Of a stretch of 23,570 nt of DNA, positions 1-7,861 are shown one piece after another. Source of the stretch: an uncultured Bacilli bacterium (GTDB taxonomy: Bacteria > Bacillota_I > Bacilli_A > RF39 > UBA660); NCBI GenBank assembly GCA_910583745.1, contig CAJTZC010000020.1, forward strand, positions 1 through 23,570, written 5' to 3'. The notes under the pieces were generated by a model that worked only from the letters and a program-made list of their open reading frames with translations, was not told where the DNA came from and did not search any database. A program made the translations under genes and the position numbers. The stretch's first letter is position 1; every line of letters starts with the position of its first letter.

Positions 1-39
1 GAACAAGGTCCGGATACAGAACAAGGTCCGGATATATAG
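1..39 (+). CDS. C-terminal tail of an upstream gene (partial, 5' end outside window)
   Basis: Reading frame 1 gives EQGPDTEQGPDI followed by TAG. The tail consists of two copies of an EQGPDT-type hexapeptide, encoded by an 18-base direct repeat whose second copy is cut short by the stop. Low-complexity acidic/proline tails like this are common at the ends of secreted or surface proteins, and the next gene starts only 18 bases later and is itself a surface protein, so the two may be co-transcribed. Too little of the protein is visible to name it. Confidence 0.55.
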   Translation, partial: EQGPDTEQGPDI

Positions 40-57
40 AAAGAGGGACCTTTTTGC

Positions 58-1869
58 ATGGAAAAATTTAAGAAAAATAAGAAATTGCTACTCGTACTTT
101 TGATATCAATAGTCGTGATTACAATCGCGACTTCGACAGCATACATGCTGATGAACATTCTGCCAAGTATAAATGACCCTCAAAGGATGGGAGTAACAAC
201 GGATAAATTGGTTCTCATTTATACAGACTGTGCAGACGATAATCGGTTTCACTGTGAAAACATCAATAAAAATTTAGGTCTTGGAGAAAATGTAGTAAAG
301 ACTTTCCAAATAAAGAATGAATCTAAAAGTAAAATGACTTACACCTTATATTTTAAACATCTTCAAAATACTTTTAAGAATGATGAACTAGTATACAAGA
401 TAGAAAACATCAATACAGGAGAAGTGCTTATAGATACGACGCCTGTACCGTATAGAGAAGTGAAGACTGCGAATGTGACTATTAGAGAAAATATAGAGAT
501 AGAAGGTAACACGAATCAGAATTATAGAATGACAGTAACTTTCTTGAATAAAGATTACAACCAAAACGAGAATCTAAATGCAAAATATTCGATAAAGCTA
601 TCGATTATACCATCAGACCATGAGCTAACTGAATCGATATCTAACGAATTAATGCAAGTTTCATGGAATTATAATGAAAAAATATGGCAATACAGAGCAG
701 ATATAAAAAAGATAGTTTTTGAAGATACATTAAATCCAAAAGAAAATGCAAGTTATGTCTATGACATCTCTAGTGCTCAAAACGAAAGTGTAATGAGTTA
801 CTTAGTACCAGATACAGAGGATGCAACCAAGTATATAGTCTATATACAATCCGATGGAGAAGTCGTAGCAAATAGAGATAGTTCATATCTATTCTCCAAG
901 TTCTCATCATTAGAATCTATCAGTAATTTAAATATATTGAAAACGAGTAAAGTAACTTCTATGCGCAGTATGTTTAATGGTTGTAGTAGTTTAACAGAAT
1001 TAAATTTGGATAAATTTGATACGAGTAAAGTTAATCATATGGGGGAAATGTTTTTAAACTGTAGGCGTTTAACTACACTAGATTTGAATAGTTTCGATAC
1101 GAGCAACGTTACCAAAATGCACGATATGTTCTCTCAGTGTAGTAATTTAACAACATTAGATTTAAGCAACTTTAACACAAGTGCTGTTACTAGCATGACC
1201 CAAATGTTTTCTGGTTGTAACAGCTTGACTGAATTAAATGTAAGCAAACTTAATACAAGTAAAGTAGCTTCTATGCGCAGCATGTTTAGTGGTTGTAATA
1301 GTTTGACAGCTTTAGATGTAACTAATTTTGATACGAGAAACGTAATTGATATGTTTAGAATGTTTAGTGACTGCAGTAGTTTGACAACATTAGATGTAAC
1401 TAACTTTGATACAAGCAATGTTATTACTATGAGCACAATGTTTGACGGATGCAGTAGTTTGACAACACTAGATGTAACTAATTTTGATACAAGTAATGTT
1501 GCTATTATGTATAGTATGTTTTCTAGATGTAATAACTTAACAACATTAGATTTAAGCAATTTTAATACTAGTAAAGTAACGAATATGGGTCGTATGTTTT
1601 ATGGATGTAGTAATTTGACAAAATTAAATGTAAGCAACTTTGATACGAGCAATGTTACTAAGATGAGAAATATGTTTTATAATTGTAATAACTTAATAAC
1701 ATTAGATGTAAGCAATTTTGATATCAGTAATGTTACCGATAAAGAATGGATGTTTTCTTACATATCGTCAACAATAAATATAGTTGTACAAAATCAAGAA
1801 TTAAAACAATGGATTATAGATGCATCAGATTTTCCAAAATTGACCGATTCTAATTTTACGATTATCTAA
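58..1869 (+). CDS. BspA/DUF285-type leucine-rich-repeat surface protein
   Basis: 603-residue exported protein. Residues about 10-33 are a hydrophobic segment after a lysine-rich start and end in STAYMLMN, a signal peptide or N-terminal anchor. Residues about 45-195 are beta-rich with no catalytic motif. They loosely resemble the domain that follows the signal peptide in the surface gene at 21779 (a TF-I-N...Y-L pattern). From about residue 279 comes a capping unit, then exactly ten 26-residue repeats of the DUF285/BspA type (core MFxxCSxLTTLDLSNFDTSNVTxM), then a degenerate last unit and a short tail. Each repeat has Cys at its fifth position. No C-terminal sorting signal or transmembrane segment is seen. 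DUF285 repeat proteins are typically surface adhesins or lipoproteins. AGAGGG lies upstream of the ATG. Codon use is more AT-rich than in the following ppdK. Family call firm, function unknown. Confidence 0.85.
   Translation: MEKFKKNKKLLLVLLISIVVITIATSTAYMLMNILPSINDPQRMGVTTDKLVLIYTDCADDNRFHCENINKNLGLGENVVKTFQIKNESKSKMTYTLYFKHLQNTFKNDELVYKIENINTGEVLIDTTPVPYREVKTANVTIRENIEIEGNTNQNYRMTVTFLNKDYNQNENLNAKYSIKLSIIPSDHELTESISNELMQVSWNYNEKIWQYRADIKKIVFEDTLNPKENASYVYDISSAQNESVMSYLVPDTEDATKYIVYIQSDGEVVANRDSSYLFSKFSSLESISNLNILKTSKVTSMRSMFNGCSSLTELNLDKFDTSKVNHMGEMFLNCRRLTTLDLNSFDTSNVTKMHDMFSQCSNLTTLDLSNFNTSAVTSMTQMFSGCNSLTELNVSKLNTSKVASMRSMFSGCNSLTALDVTNFDTRNVIDMFRMFSDCSSLTTLDVTNFDTSNVITMSTMFDGCSSLTTLDVTNFDTSNVAIMYSMFSRCNNLTTLDLSNFNTSKVTNMGRMFYGCSNLTKLNVSNFDTSNVTKMRNMFYNCNNLITLDVSNFDISNVTDKEWMFSYISSTINIVVQNQELKQWIIDASDFPKLTDSNFTII
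970..1749 (+). repeat. Ten tandem 78-bp coding repeats (26-residue LRR units)
   Basis: MF codons recur at 970, 1048, 1126, 1204, 1282, 1360, 1438, 1516, 1594 and 1672, with the degenerate unit at 1750: a spacing of exactly 78 bases with no indels. Neighbouring units, for example around 1380-1500, are almost identical at DNA level. The array is part of the preceding coding sequence. Confidence 0.9.
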
Positions 1870-1896
1870 ACAATATAAAAGATATAGAATATATTC

Positions 1897-1939
1897 ATGA
1901 CACGCCCAAAAACTTGAACTCCCGGACGTGTCATTTTTT
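1897..1939 (+). terminator. Rho-independent terminator after the LRR protein
   Basis: Inverted repeat ATGACACG (1897-1904) and CGTGTCAT (1927-1934), with CC/GG pairing possible inside, followed by a T run. It ends transcription of the surface-protein gene before ppdK. Confidence 0.75.
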
Positions 1940-1975
1940 CACGTAAATGGAACTGTAAAATTGAGCCAAAAAGAA

Positions 1976-1984
1976 TGATATACT
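1976..1984 (+). promoter_or_regulatory. Extended -10 promoter of ppdK
   Basis: TGA followed by TATACT (1979-1984) forms an extended -10; no convincing -35 lies at the usual distance. The predicted transcription start near 1991 makes the upstream in-frame ATG at 1995 unlikely and supports the ATG at 2040. Confidence 0.5.
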
Positions 1985-2039
1985 ATGGGGCTTTATGATA
2001 AAATTACAATTGAATATACTGATAAGGAGAGACTATATT

Positions 2040-4640
2040 ATGCAATACGTTTATTCATTTAAAGAAGGAAACAAAGATAAGAGAGATTTATTAGGAGGAA
2101 AAGGAGCAAACCTCGCAGAAATGTCCAATCTGGGCCTACCTATACCAGATGGTTTTACTGTGACGACAGAAGCTTGCCACGAATACTACAAGAACGACAA
2201 GAGCATTTCCTCTGACATTCAATTTCAAATACTTTCTAAGCTGAAGACATTAGAAGAAAATACTCAAAAGAAATTCGGAGACCCTCAAAATCCACTTTTG
2301 GTCTCAGTAAGAAGTGGGGCACCGATAAGCATGCCTGGAATGATGGATTCTATCATGAACCTAGGTATGAACGACGAAATATGTGAAGAGATGGCCAAAC
2401 ACAATCCGAGAATGGCTTACGATTCCTATAGAAGATTTATCGAGTTCTATTCGGAAGTCGTCATGAATTATCCTACCAATCTATTCGCAGGATACCTCGA
2501 GACGTTCAAAGAGACAAAGGGCTATACGAGTGATTTAGACCTCACGAGTGAAGACCTCCGCGGTATCGTCATCAAATACAAAGATAACTATCTCGAATAC
2601 GGAGGGGAACATTTCCCAGAAGACCCTAAAAGACAATTGATGTCGACCATCGCAGCAGTCTTTGCTTCATGGAACAACGATAGAGCGATTAAATATAGAC
2701 GTCACGAAGGAATAAGCGACGACATCGGCACAGCCGTAAACGTCCAAGAGATGGTCTACGGAAACATGAACGGTAGAAGTGGAACGGGTGTACTTTTCAG
2801 CAGAAATCCGAGCACTGGAGAAGACAAACTGACGGGAGAATACTTGTTGAATGCCCAAGGAGAAGACATCGTCTCAGGAATAAGAACTCCTTCAAACATC
2901 GACGAACTTAAAAATTTCTCTGAACCCCTTTACAACCAATTGTACGACATTGCAAAGAGAATGGAAAACCATTACAAAGACGTACAAGATATGGAATTCA
3001 CGATTGAAAACGACAAGTTGTTCATTCTTCAAACGCGAAACGGCAAACGCACGCCGGAGGCAAACGTCAAATTTACTTTAGACTTCCTGAAAGAGGGCAA
3101 GATAGACGAAAAAGAAGCCCTCATGCGAATCAAACCGAACGACTTAGAAGCACTGCTGAGACCTTCATTCAGCGAAGAAGCAGTGAAAAATGCAGAACTT
3201 TTGACGACAGGTCTTCCTGCTAGCCCAGGAGTAGCCGTAGGACACATCGTGTTTAAAAGCGACGAAGCGAAAGCTCTCGATGACCACGATTCCATCTTAG
3301 TCCGAAACGAGACGAGCGCAGAAGACATCGACGGTATGATTTATGCAAACGGAATCTTGACCAAAAACGGAGGATTGACGAGCCACGCAGCGGTGGTCGC
3401 TCGCGGATTTGGAGAATGCTGTGTCTGTGGTGCCTCTGAACTAGAAATCGACTACGAAAAAGAGATGCTCAAAATCAACGGCCACGTATTCACGAAAAGC
3501 GATTATCTTTCTATAGACGGTTCGACAGGAAAAATCTATGCAGGCAAATTAGAATTGGCTGATACAGGTTCAAACCGAGAATTATTAGACGAAGTATTAG
3601 CTCTCGTAGAAAAATACGAAGGCATCAAAGTCAGAGCCAATGCAGATACGCCGGAAGCAGCAAAACAAGCTTTAGAATTCGGTGCGACGGGAATAGGACT
3701 GATAAGAACGGAGCACATGTTCTTCTCGGAAGAGAGAATCCTCGAGATGAGAAAGATGATACTCGCGAAGACGATAGAAGAAAGAGCGAAAGCTCTAGAG
3801 AACCTAGAAGCATTCCAAGAAGAAGACTTCTACGATATCCTAAAAGTCATGAAACATCGTCCAGTCATCGTGAGATACTTAGACCCACCTCTACACGAAT
3901 TCTTGCCGAAAGAAGAAAAAGAGATTCGTGCTTTAGCAGAAGCGATAAACATAGATGCCACAGCAATATACGAGAGAATCGAAGAACTGAAAGAAATCAA
4001 TCCGATGATGGGCTTCCGCGGTTGCCGTCTCGGAGTCAAATATCCTGAGATAAGCGTCATGCAGACGAGAGCCCTCGTCCTCGCCATGATAAGACTCAAA
4101 AACGAAGGCATCGCGACCAACGCGGAGATGATGGTGCCGCTCACGACAGATTTAAAAGAGTTCGTCTACATCAAAGAGATCATAGACAAGACAGCTAAAA
4201 AGTTAATGGAGAAGACAGGAGTGACGGTCAACTACAAAGTGGGAACGATGATAGAGACGCCTCGCGCGGCCATCATGAGCAACCAACTGAGCCAATACGC
4301 CGACTTCTATTCATTCGGTACGAACGATTTGACCCAATTGACATACGGATTCAGTCGTGACGACGCCGGTAAATTCTTAAACTACTATTACGAAAAGAAA
4401 TTATACGACTTCGACCCATTCAAAACTTTAGACCAAAACGGAGTAGGAACCCTCATGGAAATCGCAGCAAAAAGTGTCGTAAGACCGATAGAGATGGGTA
4501 TCTGTGGAGAGCACGGAGGAGACGAAACTTCGATAGAATTTGCCTACAATCTAGGTCTCCATTACGTTTCTTGCTCGCCATTCAGAGTACCGGGTGCTCG
4601 CCTGACCAGTGCCAAAGTAAAAATTAAAAATGAAAAGTAA
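2040..4640 (+). CDS. ppdK: Pyruvate, phosphate dikinase
   Basis: 866-residue cytoplasmic enzyme that interconverts pyruvate + ATP + Pi and phosphoenolpyruvate + AMP + PPi, linking glycolysis and gluconeogenesis. Three domains are visible. The N-terminal ATP-grasp part begins LLGGKGANLAEM. The central swivelling domain has the phosphohistidine motif GGLTSHAAVVARG with His449. The C-terminal TIM barrel has GFRGCRLG, MIETPRAA and CGEHGGD with catalytic Cys822. Length is normal for the family and all key residues are present. An in-frame ATG lies 15 codons upstream (1995), but 2040 has AAGGAG about 12 bases before it and lies downstream of the predicted transcription start. The 3' end overlaps the following Smr gene by 11 bases. 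No PDRP-type regulator gene is in the window. Confidence 0.97.
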   Translation: MQYVYSFKEGNKDKRDLLGGKGANLAEMSNLGLPIPDGFTVTTEACHEYYKNDKSISSDIQFQILSKLKTLEENTQKKFGDPQNPLLVSVRSGAPISMPGMMDSIMNLGMNDEICEEMAKHNPRMAYDSYRRFIEFYSEVVMNYPTNLFAGYLETFKETKGYTSDLDLTSEDLRGIVIKYKDNYLEYGGEHFPEDPKRQLMSTIAAVFASWNNDRAIKYRRHEGISDDIGTAVNVQEMVYGNMNGRSGTGVLFSRNPSTGEDKLTGEYLLNAQGEDIVSGIRTPSNIDELKNFSEPLYNQLYDIAKRMENHYKDVQDMEFTIENDKLFILQTRNGKRTPEANVKFTLDFLKEGKIDEKEALMRIKPNDLEALLRPSFSEEAVKNAELLTTGLPASPGVAVGHIVFKSDEAKALDDHDSILVRNETSAEDIDGMIYANGILTKNGGLTSHAAVVARGFGECCVCGASELEIDYEKEMLKINGHVFTKSDYLSIDGSTGKIYAGKLELADTGSNRELLDEVLALVEKYEGIKVRANADTPEAAKQALEFGATGIGLIRTEHMFFSEERILEMRKMILAKTIEERAKALENLEAFQEEDFYDILKVMKHRPVIVRYLDPPLHEFLPKEEKEIRALAEAINIDATAIYERIEELKEINPMMGFRGCRLGVKYPEISVMQTRALVLAMIRLKNEGIATNAEMMVPLTTDLKEFVYIKEIIDKTAKKLMEKTGVTVNYKVGTMIETPRAAIMSNQLSQYADFYSFGTNDLTQLTYGFSRDDAGKFLNYYYEKKLYDFDPFKTLDQNGVGTLMEIAAKSVVRPIEMGICGEHGGDETSIEFAYNLGLHYVSCSPFRVPGARLTSAKVKIKNEK

Positions 4641-4902
4641 ATACTTCGAAGACCCGTTTTTAAACATTTTACCGAAGCTAGACTTGCATGGAGAGACGAG
4701 AGACGCCATAAGAGCATTGATATATGACTTCCTCAAAGTAAATGTCATTTTAAAAAAATACAAAGTGCAGATTATTCACGGAAGACATGGCATAGTGTTA
4801 AAAAAAGAAACACACGAAATCTTAAAGAGGTGTCCTCTCGTAGAGAAATACTATCTCTACTATCAAAACGATGGAATCACCATAGTCGAGTTAAAGAAAT
4901 AG
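4630..4902 (+). CDS. Small stand-alone Smr-domain protein
   Basis: 90 residues, nearly all one Smr (small MutS-related) domain. LDLHGETRDAI at about residues 17-27 and IIHGRHGIVLK at about 48-58 match the LDxH and HGxG motifs, and the end ITIVEL matches the family's terminal strand. The second motif is slightly degenerate, reading HGRHG where HGxGxG is usual. Smr domains are nucleic-acid-binding or endonuclease modules found on MutS2 or alone. The start codon lies inside the last codons of ppdK (ATGAAAAGTAA shared, 11-base overlap), so translation is probably coupled. No functional link to the dikinase is known to me. No terminator is visible before sepF. Confidence 0.8.
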   Translation: MKSKYFEDPFLNILPKLDLHGETRDAIRALIYDFLKVNVILKKYKVQIIHGRHGIVLKKETHEILKRCPLVEKYYLYYQNDGITIVELKK

Positions 4903-4931
4903 AGAAAAAACTAGTAAAAACCAAATATTTA

Positions 4932-4940
4932 TGATAGAAT
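4932..4940 (+). promoter_or_regulatory. Extended -10 promoter of sepF-divIVA
   Basis: TGA followed by TAGAAT (4935-4940), about 40 bases before the sepF start. The -35 region is weak. The same TGATAGAAT occurs on the minus strand before the 9004 gene. Confidence 0.45.
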
Positions 4941-4982
4941 AAATTGAATACTAAAATAATACAGAGAAAAGAGTGATGAACG

Positions 4983-5393
4983 ATGGCATTCGATAAACTT
5001 AAAAAGATGCTTGGAGACGAAGACGACAGAGAAGAGACTGTCGACGAAGAAGTCTATTACACAGTCGACGAGACGAAAGAGAGACAGCCAAAAGAAGTGA
5101 CGAATCAGATGATTCTGATTGAGCCACGCGCTTATTCTGAGAGCCAAACTATCGCAGACCATCTCAAAGCGAAAAATACAGTTGTCGTAAATTTGAAGAG
5201 AGTGACAGAAGCACAGGCGAAGAGAATCATTGATTTCTTGACAGGTACTCTCTACGCAATAGGAGGAGATTTGCAGAAAGTCGGACCTGGCATTTACCTT
5301 TGTGCACCTAAGAACGTTTCAGTACAAGGGAAAATAAGCGAATCCGACGACGGTAAATCGAAAAAAGGAGACGACGACGAGATAGACTGGTAG
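4983..5393 (+). CDS. sepF: Cell division protein SepF
   Basis: 136 residues with the SepF layout. An N-terminal amphipathic helix (MAFDKLKKMLGDED) targets the membrane. An acidic linker follows to about residue 38. The globular domain covers about residues 42-112 and contains MILIEPRAYSESQTIADHLK, VVVNLKRV, IIDFLTGTLYAIGG and the GIYLCAP strand. A short charged tail ends in DEIDW. SepF polymerises, binds the FtsZ C-terminus and anchors the Z-ring at the membrane. The start is supported by a GAGTGATGA ribosome binding site. divIVA starts 20 bases after the stop with a nearly identical binding site, so the two form an operon, as is common in Gram-positive bacteria. Confidence 0.96.
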   Translation: MAFDKLKKMLGDEDDREETVDEEVYYTVDETKERQPKEVTNQMILIEPRAYSESQTIADHLKAKNTVVVNLKRVTEAQAKRIIDFLTGTLYAIGGDLQKVGPGIYLCAPKNVSVQGKISESDDGKSKKGDDDEIDW

Positions 5394-5413
5394 AGACAAA
5401 AGGGTGATGAACT

Positions 5414-5842
5414 ATGGAAAGGTTTAATAGTTCTTTAAACGGATACAACATTGCAGAAGTCAATAAATTCGTAGACGAGATGACTCGTGAATATGGAGCG
5501 ATAATCGATAAATTACGTAGTAAAGATGCCGAGATTGAACAGCTAAAAAGAGAGATTTCTACTCTCGAAAAGAGAGCAAATCAAAACACGCTCGGAAGCA
5601 TTTACAGTACGAACGAAGATATGACGAGAACAGCCAAACAAGAAGCGCGAAATATTATAGACGAGGCAAAAAAGAATGCATCTCGAATTGTAAATGACGC
5701 ACTTTTAGAAGCAGAGAAAATAGAGATAAAAGCAGAAACCTTGAGAAGAAATATGGTCGTCTTTAAAAGACGAATGCGTATCATAGTCAAATCACAGCTC
5801 GAGACAATCGACGATATAGAAGAGCTAAAACTAGAAGATTGA
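5414..5842 (+). CDS. divIVA: DivIVA-domain cell-pole/division protein
   Basis: 142 residues. The N-terminal lipid-binding DivIVA domain starts MERFNSSLNGYNIAEVNKFVDEM, with the family's F...GY...VxxFVDxM pattern. A coiled coil follows at about residues 28-55, then a second helical block (about 70-130) rich in alanine, glutamate and lysine. DivIVA binds negatively curved membranes at septa and poles and recruits division or wall-synthesis partners. The binding site GGGTGATGA precedes the ATG. The gene ends in a terminator that overlaps its last codons. The position right after sepF is the classic one. Confidence 0.93.
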   Translation: MERFNSSLNGYNIAEVNKFVDEMTREYGAIIDKLRSKDAEIEQLKREISTLEKRANQNTLGSIYSTNEDMTRTAKQEARNIIDEAKKNASRIVNDALLEAEKIEIKAETLRRNMVVFKRRMRIIVKSQLETIDDIEELKLED

Positions 5843-5871
5843 ACGTAGTGTTCGACTCTAGTTTTTATTTT
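5827..5871 (+). terminator. Rho-independent terminator of sepF-divIVA
   Basis: AAAACTAGA (5827-5835) pairs with TCTAGTTTT (5857-5865), with an inner TGAAC/GTTCG stem, followed by T-rich sequence. It overlaps the divIVA stop codon. Confidence 0.75.
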
Positions 5872-5881
5872 ACAGTTTAAC

Positions 5882-5911
5882 TTGCGAACCCATCGAGCTC
5901 CGTGATATAAT
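5882..5911 (+). promoter_or_regulatory. Promoter of the PH-like gene
   Basis: TTGCGA (5882-5887), 18-base spacer, TATAAT (5906-5911) with an upstream TG (extended -10). The -10 overlaps the first in-frame ATG (5910), so translation must start further downstream, at 5928. Confidence 0.7.
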
Positions 5912-5927
5912 GGAGTCGGTGGTAAAG

Positions 5928-6374
5928 ATGTTTATTAAATACAAAGAGGTAACGAAGAACTTTAACTTTTCGAAAGCGTTCAATCGCGACGAGTTACCTG
6001 GATATATCAAGCATTATGTCTTAGAAGGGGAGAATATTCTCGTCGCTTACAAGACCCAAAGAGACCACGGCGTATTTACAGATAGCCAAATCGTCCTCTT
6101 CGACAGTGAAAAGAACATGGGCCGTAAGCAGATTTATACAATACCCTATGATTCGATTTCCACGATTTCGATTACGTTCGACAAAGACAGTGCCGAATTG
6201 AACATTTTACTCGAAAATGGTTATCCGATTGTATTGAACTTTATAAATACAGAGCCGGAAGACAAACTGCGTCTGAGGCTTCTCTATACGGTCATCAATC
6301 GAGTAATATGCGGGAAAGAGCCTTCCGAGAGAGATGTCGAAAGACTCATGAGAGATGATTTAAGTTTTAATTGA
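5928..6374 (+). CDS. PH-domain-like protein of unknown role
   Basis: 148 residues, no signal peptide or membrane segment. Alternating beta strands (LPGYIKHYVLEGENILVAYKT, GVFTDSQIVLFD, KQIYTIPYDSISTISITFDKD, AELNILLENGYPIVLNF) followed by a C-terminal helix (KLRLRLLYTVINRVICG) look like the bacterial PH fold: seven strands capped by one helix, with the IPY-SISTI strand typical of YokE/bPH-like families. This is pattern recognition only. In-frame ATG 5910 is rejected because it lies in the -10 box. The 5928 start has GGTGG upstream. It sits alone between two terminators. Partner and ligand are unknown. Confidence 0.6.
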   Translation: MFIKYKEVTKNFNFSKAFNRDELPGYIKHYVLEGENILVAYKTQRDHGVFTDSQIVLFDSEKNMGRKQIYTIPYDSISTISITFDKDSAELNILLENGYPIVLNFINTEPEDKLRLRLLYTVINRVICGKEPSERDVERLMRDDLSFN

Positions 6375-6379
6375 TAACG

Positions 6380-6418
6380 AGGAGGACCGCCTTGCATACG
6401 AGTGGGTGCTCTTTTTAT
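6380..6418 (+). terminator. Probable terminator after the PH-like gene
   Basis: AGGAG-G-ACC (6380-6388) pairs with GGT-G-CTCTT (6405-6413) with one mismatch and one wobble, followed by TTTTT. Confidence 0.5.
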
Positions 6419-6452
6419 TAGATGAAATGACTGTTAAGAAGGAGAGAGGCGA

Positions 6453-7076
6453 ATGAAGGTAAATAGAAAATTGCAAAAATATATCGAAGAAGCGGTATTT
6501 CCTCGATATGAAACAAACGATGAAGCACATCAAATAGAGCATAGTAAATATGTAATCGATAGATGCTTCAAATTAAATAAAAAAGCGAATGCCGATGTCG
6601 ATATGCTCTACGTCATCGCGGCTTATCACGACATAGGTTATAGTATAGACTACAAAAATCATGAAAAAGTGTCTGCCCAAATGATGTATGACGATGCAAC
6701 CTTAAAAAAATTTTTTAATGAGGAGCAACGCTTGACGATGAAAGAGGCAATAGAGGACCATAGAGCATCTTTGGATGGAGAGCCTCGAAACATTTATGGA
6801 AAACTCTTGTCATCCGCGGACAGAAACGTCGATGTCGACGAATCATTAAAAAGAATATATTTTTATAACATTACTCATATGGAACAGCAAAGTAGAGAAA
6901 AAACAGTAGAAGAGTGCTACAATCATACATTAAAAAAGTTTGGCGACGATGGATATGTCAAGTTCTTTCTAGAAGACGAGGTCTACGACAAGTACTTAAA
7001 AGAAATGCGTGAACTTTTAAAGGATAAAGAAAAGTTTATCGAAAGATTAGAAAAAATCATTTCGAACGCCAAATAA
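6453..7076 (+). CDS. HD-domain phosphohydrolase
   Basis: 207-residue soluble protein with an HD-superfamily metal site. His30 lies in HQIEHS, His59-Asp60 in AAYHDIGY, His103 in EDHRAS and Asp123 in SSADRNVD, in the expected order H...HD...H...D. Such proteins hydrolyse phosphate esters of nucleotides or related compounds, and this subfamily's substrate cannot be read from sequence. The C-terminal third is helical and charged, ending in a possible coiled coil. AAGGAGAG before the ATG is a good ribosome binding site. It is a single-gene unit between the preceding hairpin and a terminator shared with rpsD on the other strand. Confidence 0.85.
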   Translation: MKVNRKLQKYIEEAVFPRYETNDEAHQIEHSKYVIDRCFKLNKKANADVDMLYVIAAYHDIGYSIDYKNHEKVSAQMMYDDATLKKFFNEEQRLTMKEAIEDHRASLDGEPRNIYGKLLSSADRNVDVDESLKRIYFYNITHMEQQSREKTVEECYNHTLKKFGDDGYVKFFLEDEVYDKYLKEMRELLKDKEKFIERLEKIISNAK

Positions 7077-7080
7077 AAAC

Positions 7081-7106
7081 TCCATAATTGCTTATGGAAT
7101 TTTTTA
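7081..7106. terminator. Bidirectional terminator between the HD gene and rpsD
   Basis: TCCATAA (7081-7087), TTGC loop, TTATGGA (7092-7098). T run on the plus strand at 7100-7105. On the minus strand the stem is followed by GTTTTTATTT. It serves both convergent genes. Confidence 0.8.
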
Positions 7107-7111
7107 ATTGA

Positions 7112-7714
7112 CTATCTGTTATAGAACTCTACAATCATAGATTCGTTGATTTCAGCAGTAAGTTCGCTTCTTTCAGGTAATCTGATGTAAGTTCCAGACA
7201 TCTTCTTTTCGTCGAAATCTACGAAAGCAGGGCGAGTCACTTTATTCTCAAGAGCAGCTTTGATAGCTGGATGATTGATAGAGTTCTCTTTTACACTGAT
7301 AACACTTCCTGGTTTAACGTTGTAAGAAGGAATATCTACCTTATTACCGTCGACGAGGATGTGTCCGTGGTTGACCAATTGTCTAGCGCCACGTCTCGTG
7401 TTTGCAAGTCCCATTCTGTAGACGACATTGTCTAATCTGCTTTCCAATAACTTGAAGAAGTTTTCACCAGCGATACCAGACATTTTAGAAGCTCTGTCGA
7501 ATGTTCTTCTGAATTGTTTTTCAGTCAAACCATACATGAAACGCATCTTTTGTTTTTCTTGTAACTGTGTTCCATATTCGCTCATCTTCTTCTTTCTGTC
7601 CATACCGTGTTGTCCTGGAGCATAAGGTCTTTTTGCAAGTTCCTTACCAGTCTCTAGAGTACTGAATCCTAATCTTCTAGATTTTTTATAAGCAGGTCCT
7701 GTATATCTTGCCAT
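7112..7714 (-). CDS. rpsD: 30S ribosomal protein S4
   Basis: 200 residues starting MARYTGPAYKKSRRLG, the standard S4 N-terminus. KRPYAPGQHG and the S4 RNA-binding domain (about residues 90-150: ESRLDNVVYRMGLANTRRGA, LVNHGHILVDG, DIPSYNVKPG) are intact. S4 nucleates assembly of the 30S body and in Bacillus represses its own gene through the mRNA leader. The open frame extends ten codons further upstream (to 7744), but AAAGGAG lies just before the ATG at 7714 and the family starts there. The 195-base region to the upstream paralog holds a promoter, an inverted repeat and a small ORF. ezrA lies divergently nearby, as rpsD and ezrA are neighbours in B. subtilis. Confidence 0.97.
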   Translation of the reverse strand: MARYTGPAYKKSRRLGFSTLETGKELAKRPYAPGQHGMDRKKKMSEYGTQLQEKQKMRFMYGLTEKQFRRTFDRASKMSGIAGENFFKLLESRLDNVVYRMGLANTRRGARQLVNHGHILVDGNKVDIPSYNVKPGSVISVKENSINHPAIKAALENKVTRPAFVDFDEKKMSGTYIRLPERSELTAEINESMIVEFYNR

Positions 7715-7744
7715 GTCTATTTCTCCTTTCTTTTCTATTTGCAA

Positions 7745-7861
7745 TTATTCAAGTTCGGTTGCCATTCTCGTCCATTGGGAGTTTGTAAATTGTTCGCTTG
7801 GCAGTAAGTTACTTAAAACGAGTACAAACACATAACAGACTAAAAAGGCAGAAACTGCCAT
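7745..7861 (-). CDS. Possible small membrane protein (38 residues, doubtful)
   Basis: From ATG at 7861 the minus strand reads 38 codons to TAA. A hydrophobic stretch (SAFLVCYVFVLVLSNLLP) is followed by a polar tail ending ATELE. The same frame stays open upstream back to the stop codon of the 7910-9004 gene, adding a KNK-containing N-terminus and more hydrophobic residues, but that part has no ATG, GTG or TTG. No ribosome binding site precedes 7861, and the predicted rpsD promoter would start transcription only about 7 bases before it. It could be a leaderless small protein, a frameshifted remnant (one extra A in the A run near 7886-7891 would bring an upstream ATG into frame), or chance. Low confidence. 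Confidence 0.25.
   Translation of the reverse strand: MAVSAFLVCYVFVLVLSNLLPSEQFTNSQWTRMATELE
7842..7860 (-). terminator. Terminator-like hairpin upstream of rpsD
   Basis: On the minus strand, GGCAG-TTT-CTGCC followed by TTTTTA. It would end the transcript of the 7910-9004 gene, but it lies downstream of the predicted rpsD start site, so it could also attenuate rpsD. The stem is only 5 base pairs. Confidence 0.5.

Noticed and set aside
1134..1559. 141-codon minus-strand frame with internal repeats
   Set aside because: Its repeats are the antisense image of the 78-bp LRR coding repeats.
970..1749. Regular 78-bp repeats considered as a CRISPR or other non-coding array
   Set aside because: The repeats are in one continuous reading frame and encode DUF285 units; there are no unique spacers between short palindromic repeats.
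1995..2039. Upstream in-frame ATG for ppdK (15 extra residues)
   Set aside because: It lies only a few bases after the predicted transcription start and the extension is not part of the family; ATG 2040 has AAGGAG upstream.
5910..5927. Upstream in-frame ATG for the PH-like gene
   Set aside because: The ATG overlaps the TATAAT box, so it would not be in the transcript.
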